Part shown: piece by piece, positions 1 through 7,572 of the stretch | Layout: every line of letters starts with the position of its first letter | Numbering within the stretch: the stretch's first letter is position 1 | NCBI GenBank assembly: GCA_005880345.1 | Contig: VBGE01000055.1 | Coordinates: forward strand, 1-9,218 | DNA length: 9,218 nt | Origin: Chloroflexota bacterium | GTDB taxonomy: Bacteria > Chloroflexota > Dormibacteria > Dormibacterales > Dormibacteraceae | Direction: 5' to 3' | Program-made: the position numbers and the translations under genes | The notes under the pieces: generated by a model | Database searches by the model: none | Seen by the model: the letters and a program-made list of their open reading frames with translations, nothing else | What the model was told of the DNA's origin: nothing

Positions 1-209
1 TTGATGGCACCGGTGGCATAGATAGTCAATCGATTCTGGATGTCAAGCGCATGCTCGGATCGTGGACGTGGTCCCAATGACGGAGGCATGGCGAAACGCA
101 CCTCTAAGTCTAGTCGCACCCGTTGTCATGGCTAGAAGCAATCACGATGTACCAGGCGCGGGCTTCGATCGCGGTAAAGACTTGTGACTCGGTAATTGCG
201 GAGGCGCGT

Positions 210-233
210 CCGTTGACTAGCCGATACCAACGG
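210..233. promoter_or_regulatory. Inverted repeat upstream of the secreted-protein gene
   Basis: CCGTTG at 210-215 is mirrored by CAACGG at 228-233, separated by 12 bases. It lies about 30 bases upstream of the start at 265, where an operator or a leader hairpin could act. A 6-bp arm can occur by chance, so this is only a candidate site. Confidence 0.2.
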
Positions 234-250
234 CTCTCTCCACTGCCGCA

Positions 251-256
251 AGGAGA
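251..256 (+). promoter_or_regulatory. Ribosome binding site of the secreted protein
   Basis: AGGAGA lies 8 bases before the ATG at 265 and decides that start. A closer ATG at 260 is in another frame and too near to be used. Confidence 0.75.
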
Positions 257-264
257 CGGATGCG

Positions 265-978
265 ATGAAAGGCTTGATTGTCGCGACGGTGTTTCTAGGC
301 GTGATCCTCGTCTCGGCACCGGGCGCGATGGCCCAGACCGCGCCGCCGCTGACGCTCACCGGCGAAACCCTCAGCAGCGCCGGCGCCTCGACGTTCACGA
401 CAACCGCGAGCTGTAATCCCAACGGCACCTCGACGTTCAGCTATCAGACGTCTGGCATCGCGACCGGTCCCTATACCGGGACGTACACCGAAACAGGCAC
501 TGTGACGGTGGGACCGCAGCCGATCCGTCCGAACACGTTCTCGGCGCCCGGCGGCATCGTGACCAGCTGGACGGCGAGTTTCACGATCACGTCGCCGACC
601 GGCAACGTCACCGGGACCAAGACCCTGCTTCCGCCACCGGCCGGATTCAGCGCGGACACTGCCGGCATCTGCGAGGCAGGCGACCGCGGGATCGATGGCT
701 TTCCCTTCCCGCCCCAGCAGGCGGCCAACAACTACTTCTCACACCAGCGGCTCGGTTACACCGCGACGATCACGTTGGCGACCGGAGAGCAGTTCAGTGA
801 CATGGGTACCTCTGGTGCGAGCTTGAACTCGACCCCAAGCACCGCAGACAACGCGGGTGCGAACAACTTCACCGAGACGTACGCGTCACAGCAGGCCGCC
901 ACGATCCCGCTGTGCGACGAGAACTCCCCGGGTGACCAGATCCAGGACGACGACGACCAGGGCTGCGTGAACCCGTAG
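265..978 (+). CDS. Secreted beta-rich protein of unknown function
   Basis: A 237-residue exported protein. The N-terminus is a classical Sec signal peptide (Lys2, hydrophobic core about 4-18, cleavage probably after Ala-Met-Ala at residue 23). The mature part is rich in Thr, Ser and Gly, with alternating short strands (repeated T-G-T-Y-T-E-T-G-T and F-T-I-T-S-P-T-G patterns), as in an extracellular beta-sandwich. There are four cysteines, the first at residue 50 and the last three residues before the end, enough for two disulfides. The C-terminus is acidic, with four consecutive Asp just before the last Cys. I recognise no catalytic motif and assign no function. The start is fixed by a good ribosome binding site and by the signal peptide. 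The gene ends only 6 bases from the end of the convergent gene, leaving no room for a separate terminator. Confidence 0.8.
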   Translation: MKGLIVATVFLGVILVSAPGAMAQTAPPLTLTGETLSSAGASTFTTTASCNPNGTSTFSYQTSGIATGPYTGTYTETGTVTVGPQPIRPNTFSAPGGIVTSWTASFTITSPTGNVTGTKTLLPPPAGFSADTAGICEAGDRGIDGFPFPPQQAANNYFSHQRLGYTATITLATGEQFSDMGTSGASLNSTPSTADNAGANNFTETYASQQAATIPLCDENSPGDQIQDDDDQGCVNP

Positions 979-984
979 ACCCGA

Positions 985-1335
985 TCAGGGCGTCCGAATG
1001 GTGAACCACGTCGCGACGGCGACAATGCCGAAGAGCACCATCAGGCCGAGAATCGCGTAGCCGAGGATCAGCGCGAAGCGTCCCAGCGCGACCTCCGGGT
1101 AAAGCTTCCGCGAGATGTGGCCGCAGACGATCGCGCCGACGACCATTCCTGGCGCCCACAGGGCGATGTTGGGTCCGACGAGCACGACCCAGGTGGCAAA
1201 CTGCCGGCCGGGAAACAGCAGGCTGAGCACCGGGACCCCGAAACCGACGGCGACGACAAGGCAGGCCGCGATTGAGAGGGCGATGCTGACCACCGCGAGC
1301 ACTCGATCCGCCGCGGTCAGGTTCCGGCTTAACAT
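985..1335 (-). CDS. DUF4190-type small membrane protein
   Basis: A 116-residue protein with a short polar N-terminus (residues 1-11) and two or three hydrophobic segments (about 12-44, 47-71, 86-112). The middle part reads G-A-I-V-C-G-H-I-S-R and is followed by G-R-F-A-L-I-L-G-Y-A-I-L-G. This matches the DUF4190 pattern, a glycine-rich hairpin of two helices with a conserved G-H-I and L-G-Y. Proteins of this family are small integral membrane proteins with no established function. The frame stays open far upstream through the amidohydrolase gene, but the ATG at 1335 directly precedes the first membrane helix, and everything before it is antisense to a recognisable enzyme. The start lies 6 bases from the divergent GTG at 1342, so promoters of the two genes must overlap each other's coding sequence, or transcripts are leaderless. 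Confidence 0.75.
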   Translation of the reverse strand: MLSRNLTAADRVLAVVSIALSIAACLVVAVGFGVPVLSLLFPGRQFATWVVLVGPNIALWAPGMVVGAIVCGHISRKLYPEVALGRFALILGYAILGLMVLFGIVAVATWFTIRTP

Positions 1336-1341
1336 CGGCTC

Positions 1342-2485
1342 GTGATCAGCGCCATCTTCGGCGACGCCTTGCTCAACCCCGTCACCGGTGAGGTAACGCG
1401 CGAGGCAGTAGTCGTCATCGAAGACGGTCGGGTCACGCGCGCCGGCCGGCGCGACGGCGTGCCCACCCCGCGCGACGCCGTCACCATCGACGCCGAAGGG
1501 CTGACCCTTCTGCCCGGCCTCATCGACTGCCACGTCCACCTGACCTCGCTGGGCGAAGGAATCGACTTCGCGCGCGAGCTCACGACGCCACCGACACTGG
1601 AGCTGATGCGAGCGGTCAGGGCCGCGCGGAAGACGCTGGATGCGGGGTTCACCTCGGTCAGAGACGCCTCGGGATCTCCGGCCGGGGTCCGGATGGCCAT
1701 CGATGCCGGCTATTTCCCCGGTCCGCGCATGTTCGTCACCATCAGCCCGCTCAGCCAGACCGGCGGCCATACGGATGCGCACTTCATGTGCGGCGCCGAC
1801 CTTGACATCCCGCTTCCGGACCGGCCCCATGCAGTGGTCGACGGCGTCGAGAACATGCGGTTGCGGGTGCGCGAGCTCATTCGCGCCGGCGCGGACTGGA
1901 TCAAGCTCTGCACGTCCGGCGGCGTGCTCTCTCCGGGCGATCAGCCGCACCACGCCGCCCTGACGCTTGACGAGATCAAGGCCGCCGTCGAAGAGGCCGG
2001 CACGCAGGGCCGCAAGGTCATGGCGCATGCGCAGGCCAACGCCGGGATCAAGAACGCGCTGAAGGCCGGCGTGTCGACGCGCGCCGCACTGGGTCATCCG
2101 TCACGCCGAGGCGGGCAAGATGCCCGCTTATGCCATCGCCAAGGCCAAGGCGGTCATCGGCGACCACCAGGCGAGCATCAAGATGGCGATCGAGTCCGGC
2201 GTGAGGATCGCTTTCGGCACCGACATGGGCGTCGGCCCGCACGGCCTGAACGGGGAAGAGTTTCTGCTGATGCGCGACCTGGGCATGGAGCCCATCGATT
2301 GCATCCGCTCCGCGACGACGGTCGCCGCCGAGACCATCGGCATGAATGGAGTTGGCAAGCTCGAGCCGGGCTCGTGGGGCGACGTGATCGGCGTGCCGGG
2401 AGACCCGCTGGCCGACCTGACGCTGCTGTCGAAGCCCGAGAACATCCGGCTCGTCGTCAAGGGCGGCGACGTCGTCAAGTCGTGA
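1342..2485 (+). pseudogene. Metal-dependent amidohydrolase, internally deleted and frameshifted
   Basis: An imidazolonepropionase-like amidohydrolase of the Xaa-Pro dipeptidase/prolidase group, a TIM-barrel metallohydrolase that cleaves C-N bonds. Frame one (GTG at 1342) shows the beta-sandwich start, the metal-binding H-x-H (His64, His66, in L-I-D-C-H-V-H), the bridging-Lys motif D-W-I-K-L (Lys188) and the metal His in M-A-H-A (His229). It follows the family up to A-G-V at residue 244 (base 2073). The family then resumes in the +1 frame from about 2081 (A-P-H-W-V-I-R-H-A-E-A-G) with the catalytic Asp in G-T-D (2222-2224), the V-G-P-H-G loop and the C-terminal beta strands, ending at TGA 2485. 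The roughly 27-30 residues that normally lie between, including the I-E-H-G metal-ligand His, are missing. Loss of that ligand plus the frameshift makes an active enzyme unlikely. The true substrate cannot be inferred. Confidence 0.8.
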
Positions 2486-2910
2486 GGCTCGACTGGGCGC
2501 TGCTCGCCAACGCCGCGGAGGCGCCGCCGAATGGGCTCGTCTACATCCTGGGCGGCGGCTTCGACACGCTCATCCGCGAGCAGTTTCCAACCCCCTTCGG
2601 GGGCGTGATCGTGCTGCGCCTGCAGACGACGCGACTGGAGACTGAGCGCCCGCACAAGATCGAAGTCCACTGCAGCGACGAGGACGGCAGGGCGGTCTTG
2701 CCGCAACCCATCGTGCTGAGCCTGCCCGCGCGCCAGGTGCCTCCCGAGTATCCACACGGCTGGGACCTGTCCGCGAGCATCGTGATCAACCTGAGCGGCG
2801 TCCCGATCGAGCGCGCGGGCTTCTACAACTTCGCGATCATGATCGACGACCAGCAGGTGCGCTCCCTGCCATTCCGCGCGGTCAAGGCCGCACCGGTCCA
2901 GACGGTTTGA
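2482..2910 (+). CDS. DUF6941 family protein
   Basis: A 142-residue soluble protein beginning with GTG at 2482, which overlaps the TGA of the amidohydrolase (GTGA). The N-terminus, L-D-W-A-L-L-A-N-A-A-E followed by G-L-V-Y-I-L-G-G-G-F-D-T-L, is the hallmark of DUF6941: a strand naming 'loss of duty' residues followed by a Gly-Gly-Gly turn. The rest has regular beta strands with a D-E-D-G turn and ends in V-R-S-L-P-F-R-A-V, consistent with a small all-beta fold. No catalytic residues or membrane segment are visible and the family has no known function. Translation is probably coupled to the gene upstream, because no Shine-Dalgarno is evident. The same reading frame runs open all the way back to 1342, so the damaged amidohydrolase could read through into this protein. 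Confidence 0.75.
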   Translation: MRLDWALLANAAEAPPNGLVYILGGGFDTLIREQFPTPFGGVIVLRLQTTRLETERPHKIEVHCSDEDGRAVLPQPIVLSLPARQVPPEYPHGWDLSASIVINLSGVPIERAGFYNFAIMIDDQQVRSLPFRAVKAAPVQTV

Positions 2911-3506
2911 CCGCGGCCGTCAGCCAGTTCGTCGCGACCTACGGCCTCCTTGCCGTCTTTCTTCTCATGGTGGGGGAGAGCTGCGGCCTGCCGTTCCCCA
3001 GCGAGGTGATCATGCCCACGGCCGGCCTGCTCGCAGCGGGCGGCCACATGAACCTGGTCGCCGCGATCATCGCGGGCGCGGCCGCGAACCTGGTCGGCTC
3101 GCTCATCGCCTACGTGCTCGCCGCGCGCTTTGGGGAGCCGCTGCTGCTCGGCCCGGGTCGATACGTGGGTATCCGGCGCCACCACCTCGAGATGGCCGAC
3201 GGCTGGTTTCAGCGGTGGGGTCTGCCGGCGGTGCTCATCGGGCGTGTGCTTCCCGTCATCCGCACGTATATCTCGTTTCCGGCGGGACTGGCGCGCATCA
3301 ACCTGACCTGGTTCTCAGTCCTGACCTTCGTGGGCGCATTGCCCTGGGTCGCCGCGCTCGCGCTGGTCGGATATCTGCTCGGCAAGAACTACGACCGGAT
3401 CAGCGGTCCACTAGAAAAGGGCGCGATCGGCATCGCGGTCCTAGTCGCGATCGTGGTCGTGGTCTGGTACGTCCGGGGACGCGAACCGCGCAGCGCGAAA
3501 GTGTGA
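2907..3506 (+). CDS. DedA family membrane protein
   Basis: A 199-residue integral membrane protein of the DedA/SNARE-associated (PF09335) family. Members work as proton-coupled transporters, and several recycle undecaprenyl phosphate or other lipids across the inner membrane. Signature features are present: E-S-C-G-L-P-F-P-S-E near residues 24-33 with the conserved Glu pair and prolines (re-entrant region), and G-R-V-L-P-V-I-R-T at 112-120 with the two conserved arginines, followed by S-F-P-A-G. Hydrophobic segments lie at about 10-22, 50-72, 136-158 and 172-188. The length is normal for the family. The start is TTG at 2907, overlapping the previous stop (TTGA). No Shine-Dalgarno is visible, so translation is probably coupled. 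The last 66 bases overlap the 3' end of the convergent oxidase gene. The exact substrate is not readable from sequence. Confidence 0.87.
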   Translation: MTAAVSQFVATYGLLAVFLLMVGESCGLPFPSEVIMPTAGLLAAGGHMNLVAAIIAGAAANLVGSLIAYVLAARFGEPLLLGPGRYVGIRRHHLEMADGWFQRWGLPAVLIGRVLPVIRTYISFPAGLARINLTWFSVLTFVGALPWVAALALVGYLLGKNYDRISGPLEKGAIGIAVLVAIVVVVWYVRGREPRSAKV

Positions 3507-4535
3507 GATGTCGCGCTTCGTGCCGCCATCGAGGACCAGGTCGGCGGCGATGTCGCCGATCACCGGCGCGAACTTGAAGCCGTGACCTGAGCAAGGGCTC
3601 AGGACCACGACGCGTTTGTCGCGCGGGCTGAAGTCGATGACGAAATCGTGGTCCGGCGTGTTCGTGTACATGCAGGTCACCGTCCGCCGCACGTGGCCGC
3701 TGACGCCTCGCATGTAGGTGGCGGCCATCAGGCGCAGCGGATCCAGGTCGGCATCGTCGACGCGGCGCTTGATGTGCTCGGGATCCGTGAAGTCGCCATC
3801 GTGGTGCCGCCCGACCTTCACGGATGAACCGTCGAGCGTCGGGAAGCCGTAGACGTCGCCGAACTGCTCGGTCTGGCGAATGAAAACAGGGAAGCGATCA
3901 GGCGTGAACCAATCGGCGTCCTTGGCGATGGAGAGCCAGGCGTGGACCTGCCGCTCGACTTTCAAGGGGATCCAGTCGACAAGCTCGGGCGTCCATGGCC
4001 CTGCGGCCACGACCACGGCGTCGAACTGGCTGGCCAACGATTCGATGGATTCGATGTGCCGGTCGCGTTGCACATCTGGTACCTGCTTGAGCATCGCTGT
4101 CACTGAGCCCTCGGGGTTCAGGATGCCGGCCTGCCGGTCGAGGACGGCCATGTCCTCGTCTCGTGCCGCGTGGCCGCGATAGCGCTTGCGCAGCTCTTTC
4201 CCGCTGAGCACGTCGATGTCCAGGCCGTGCTCTTTCGCCGATCGCTGCGCGCCTACGACCGCCTCCGATGACGCACTGCCGATGTACAGCGCCCCGGTCA
4301 TGGTCAGGAGGTGGGAGCCGGCGGCGGACTCGAGCTCTCGCCACAGCTCGAACGCCTCTCGCAACAGCGGCACATAGAACGCGCCCTCGAAATACGCGGT
4401 GCGGATGATGCGCGACTCGCCATGCGTGGACCCGTTGGCGTGGGGCGGCGAGTAGCGATCGAAGCAGACGACCTCGGCGCCACGCTTGGCGAGACGCCAC
4501 GACGCGGCAGCGCCCATGGCCCCGCCGCCGATCAC
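3441..4535 (-). CDS. FAD-dependent amine oxidase, sarcosine oxidase/SolA-like
   Basis: A flavoenzyme of the monomeric sarcosine/N-methyltryptophan oxidase (DAO) family. Such enzymes oxidise secondary amines or amino acids with O2, giving an imine and H2O2. Seen in the sequence are the Rossmann G-G-G-A-M-G (residues 3-8), the G-S-T-H-G-E-S-R motif with His38 and Arg42 aligning to the active-site His45/Arg49 of monomeric sarcosine oxidase, Lys240 near the oxygen-activating lysine, C-M-Y-T-N-T-P-D with Cys288 at the covalent-FAD position, and the S-G-H-G-F-K flavin-binding end. At 364 residues it is slightly short; the stretch about 145-172 seems to lack some 18-20 residues. GTG at 4535 removes the start of the first beta strand. 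A CTG at 4547 would restore M-K-V-A-V-I-G, so the true start may be non-standard. About 14 residues at the C-terminus look like extra read-through antisense to DedA. Confidence 0.85.
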   Translation of the reverse strand: MIGGGAMGAAASWRLAKRGAEVVCFDRYSPPHANGSTHGESRIIRTAYFEGAFYVPLLREAFELWRELESAAGSHLLTMTGALYIGSASSEAVVGAQRSAKEHGLDIDVLSGKELRKRYRGHAARDEDMAVLDRQAGILNPEGSVTAMLKQVPDVQRDRHIESIESLASQFDAVVVAAGPWTPELVDWIPLKVERQVHAWLSIAKDADWFTPDRFPVFIRQTEQFGDVYGFPTLDGSSVKVGRHHDGDFTDPEHIKRRVDDADLDPLRLMAATYMRGVSGHVRRTVTCMYTNTPDHDFVIDFSPRDKRVVVLSPCSGHGFKFAPVIGDIAADLVLDGGTKRDISHFRAARFASPDVPDHDHDRD

Positions 4536-4554
4536 CGCGACCTTCAGGGCTGGA

Positions 4555-4800
4555 CTAATCCGGTGCGATCCTCGCGATCGGCTGTCCGGGCACGACGTGG
4601 TCGCCGACGTCGAGCAGCAGCGCGTCGACCGTGCCGGCGACCGGGGAGGGAATCTCGGCGTTCACCTTGTCGGTGTGCGCCTCCATCAGCGTCTCGCCCT
4701 CGTCGACGTGCTCGCCGGCCTGCTTGCTCCAGGCGCCGACGGTGATCTCCTCGGCGCCTTGCATCTCGGGCATTACGACGTCCTGGACCTCGACGCTCAC
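4555..4800 (-). CDS. Stand-alone lipoyl-domain protein
   Basis: An 81-residue protein that is essentially one lipoyl domain, as found at the N-terminus of E2 subunits of 2-oxoacid dehydrogenases. It has the opening V-V-M-P-E-M, the G-x-x-V-x-E-G-E-T-L step, the T-D-K-V turn with Lys45 as the probable lipoylation site, and the mirror half N-A-E-I-P-S-P-V-A-G-T-V through V-P-G-Q-P-I-A-R-I. T-D-K-V argues for lipoate rather than biotin, which prefers M-K-M. I chose GTG 4800 because the domain begins right there. An in-frame TTG at 4839 would add 13 residues and has a GAGG 8 bases upstream, so it remains possible. Its stop lies 20 bases before the oxidase start, so the two genes are probably co-transcribed. 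No E1, E2 core or E3 gene is nearby, and the partner enzyme is unknown. Confidence 0.8.
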   Translation of the reverse strand: MSVEVQDVVMPEMQGAEEITVGAWSKQAGEHVDEGETLMEAHTDKVNAEIPSPVAGTVDALLLDVGDHVVPGQPIARIAPD

Positions 4801-4844
4801 CGAACTATTGTGTCGCGTTGGTGCCGCCGAGGCTGCCAACGGCT

Positions 4845-4867
4845 AAACCTCGGTTAGTCCGGACTAT
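4845..4867. repeat. 23-bp direct repeat copy 1 with 12-bp palindrome
   Basis: First of two identical 23-bp units (AAACCTCGGTTAGTCC followed by GGACTAT). It contains the perfect 12-bp palindrome TAGTCCGGACTA at 4855-4866. It lies upstream of the leftward lipoyl/oxidase genes, 45-67 bases from the GTG at 4800, which is a usual place for an operator. Confidence 0.8.
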
Positions 4868-4886
4868 GCGGCATCGTATGCGCGAA

Positions 4887-4909
4887 AAACCTCGGTTAGT
4901 CCGGACTAT
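4887..4909. repeat. 23-bp direct repeat copy 2 with 12-bp palindrome
   Basis: Second identical 23-bp unit, with palindrome TAGTCCGGACTA at 4897-4908. It is displaced exactly 42 bases from copy 1, four turns of B-DNA, so proteins bound at both would face the same side. The bases between include a small GCAT/ATGC inverted repeat at 4871-4881. Confidence 0.8.
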
Positions 4910-4935
4910 CCGGGATTGGTGGGTGCTTGGGTTTG

Positions 4936-6522
<1,587 letters not shown>

Positions 6523-6578
6523 GGCATCGAGATGTTACGTGCCGGACTGAGCAGCGTTCGGTATTCAAATTCGCGCCC

Positions 6579-6584
6579 AGGAGG
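6579..6584 (+). promoter_or_regulatory. Ribosome binding site of the DUF4349 lipoprotein
   Basis: A full AGGAGG lies 10 bases before the ATG at 6595. It decides this start, because the reading frame is open for another 400 bases upstream, antisense to the ABC-F gene. Confidence 0.85.
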
Positions 6585-6594
6585 CCGGTCTCAA

Positions 6595-7512
6595 ATGAAG
6601 AAGGTCCTTGTCGTCGTTGCGTTAGTCCTCGCGGTGGCCGCCTGCGGCGGCGGAGGCACGGCCACCAGCTCCAACGGCTCCGGCGGATTCGCTCCGGCGC
6701 AGCCGGCGACCGGGACAGGGCCCGCCAAGTCCAACCCGCAGCCGAACGGCACGACAGGCGGTTCGACCGGTTCGGGCTCGACGCTGCCCGCCGACAACGT
6801 GCCCACGCTCCAGGGGCCGCCCGTGATCCGGCAGGCCCAGCTGACCATCACCGTCGGCTCCGGCACGTTCGGCTCCAAGCTCTCGCAGGTCCGGGTGCTG
6901 GTCGAGGACGCGGGCGGCTACATCGCCGGCACCGACGCCCAGGCCGGTCCCGGCGTCGACAACCAGAGCTCGCCGCTCCACACCGGCGTCATCAACTTCA
7001 TGGTCCCGGCAGCGCATTTCGACGCGACCATCGACGAGCTTTCCAAGGTGGGCACGCTGCAGGGTGAGCACATCACCGGCAACGACGTAAGCGCGCAATA
7101 CGTCGACCTCAACGCCCGCCTCGCCAATGCCGAAGCCCAGCACCAGGTGTATCTCGCGCTGCTGGCCAAGGCCACCAACATCAACGACATCATCGCCCTG
7201 CAGAACCAGATCGGCCAGATCACCTCCCAGATCGAGCAGCTCAAGGGCCAGATCAAGTACCTCGACAACAACACGTCCTACAGCGCGATCACGATCACCA
7301 TGAACGAATCCGGCGCGCCCGCCCAGGTCCCGAGCTCAGACAGCTGGGGCTTCGCCACGGCGTTGAGCCAGGCCGCGCACAACTTCGTGACCACCATCAA
7401 TTACTTCGTGAGCGGGCTCGGCGCGGTCGGGCCGTTCCTCGTCCTCGTGCTTTTAGGCCTGCTCGTCTGGCGCAACCGCAGGCGCACTCCCCAGGCGCGA
7501 CCCGCGGCCTAG
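6595..7512 (+). CDS. DUF4349 domain lipoprotein
   Basis: A 305-residue lipoprotein. The signal peptide (Lys2-Lys3, hydrophobic 4-15) ends in lipobox A-V-A-A-C with Cys17 as the lipidation site. A Gly/Ser/Thr/Pro-rich flexible linker follows (18-75). The DUF4349 domain starts at about residue 78 (R-Q-A-Q-L-T-I-T-V) with the typical V-E-x-A-G-G-Y-I and F-x-V-P-x-x-x-F-D, then I-T-G-x-D-V-S-A-Q-Y-V-D-L-x-A-R-L. A Gln/Ile-rich coiled coil follows (about 195-224). The chain ends in a transmembrane helix (about 274-292) and a basic tail (R-N-R-R-R), so it would be anchored at both ends, coiled coil outside. The family is widespread in Gram-positive-type and Chloroflexota genomes with no fixed function. 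The start and the strong ribosome binding site agree. The gene ends just before a strong hairpin. Confidence 0.9.
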   Translation: MKKVLVVVALVLAVAACGGGGTATSSNGSGGFAPAQPATGTGPAKSNPQPNGTTGGSTGSGSTLPADNVPTLQGPPVIRQAQLTITVGSGTFGSKLSQVRVLVEDAGGYIAGTDAQAGPGVDNQSSPLHTGVINFMVPAAHFDATIDELSKVGTLQGEHITGNDVSAQYVDLNARLANAEAQHQVYLALLAKATNINDIIALQNQIGQITSQIEQLKGQIKYLDNNTSYSAITITMNESGAPAQVPSSDSWGFATALSQAAHNFVTTINYFVSGLGAVGPFLVLVLLGLLVWRNRRRTPQARPAA

Positions 7513-7523
7513 TGACAATCCGC

Positions 7524-7552
7524 GCGGGCTGGGGGCTGAACCCCCAGCCCGC
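7524..7552 (+). terminator. Strong GC hairpin, probable terminator of the DUF4349 gene
   Basis: A perfect 12-bp stem (7524-7535 with 7541-7552) closes a 5-base loop CTGAA. It starts 11 bases after the TAG at 7512. No T-run follows, so it would be a hairpin-only terminator of the kind described for GC-rich bacteria, or an mRNA-stabilising 3' structure. It separates the DUF4349 gene from the sigma-factor cluster. Confidence 0.7.
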
Positions 7553-7572
7553 TCCAGTAACCTGCAGCGGTA

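Larger units (their letters stand above)
1..264. other. Left-end non-coding region, no supported gene
   Basis: I see no convincing gene here. A frame open from base 1 stops at the TAG at 19-21 (reading L-M-A-P-V-A) and could be the last codons of a gene lying to the left, but that is too short to support. The short open frames that run through this stretch into the next gene have no recognisable composition or ribosome binding site. The right-hand part must carry the promoter and leader of the secreted-protein gene at 265, but I find no convincing -35/-10 pair: a TTGACT at 213-218 has no matching -10 element at the usual distance. Confidence 0.5.
4801..4935 (-). promoter_or_regulatory. Intergenic control region of the lipoyl/oxidase pair
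   Basis: This 135-base gap lies between the end of the ABC-F gene and the start of the lipoyl gene, both leftward. It holds the two operator-like repeats. No good -35/-10 pair is visible; on the minus strand a CACAAT at 4807-4812 lies 6 bases before the GTG and could be the -10 of a leaderless transcript, but its -35 is missing. No U-tract terminator for the ABC-F gene is seen. I infer that this region carries a repressible promoter. Confidence 0.45.

Noticed and set aside
123..416. Small plus-strand gene starting at 123
   Set aside because: It has no ribosome binding site, overlaps the signal-peptide gene out of frame, and has low-quality Arg-rich composition.
1336..2097. N-terminal extension of the DUF4190 gene to 2097
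   Set aside because: It is the antisense of the amidohydrolase; the membrane domain starts right after the ATG at 1335.
4855..4908. The palindromes as a terminator of the ABC-F gene
   Set aside because: Each perfect palindrome has no loop, so only a 4-bp stem could form. A short T-run follows one copy on the minus strand but not the other.
4845..4909. CRISPR-like array
   Set aside because: There are only two repeats with a 19-base spacer, no further units and no cas genes; the internal palindrome fits an operator better.
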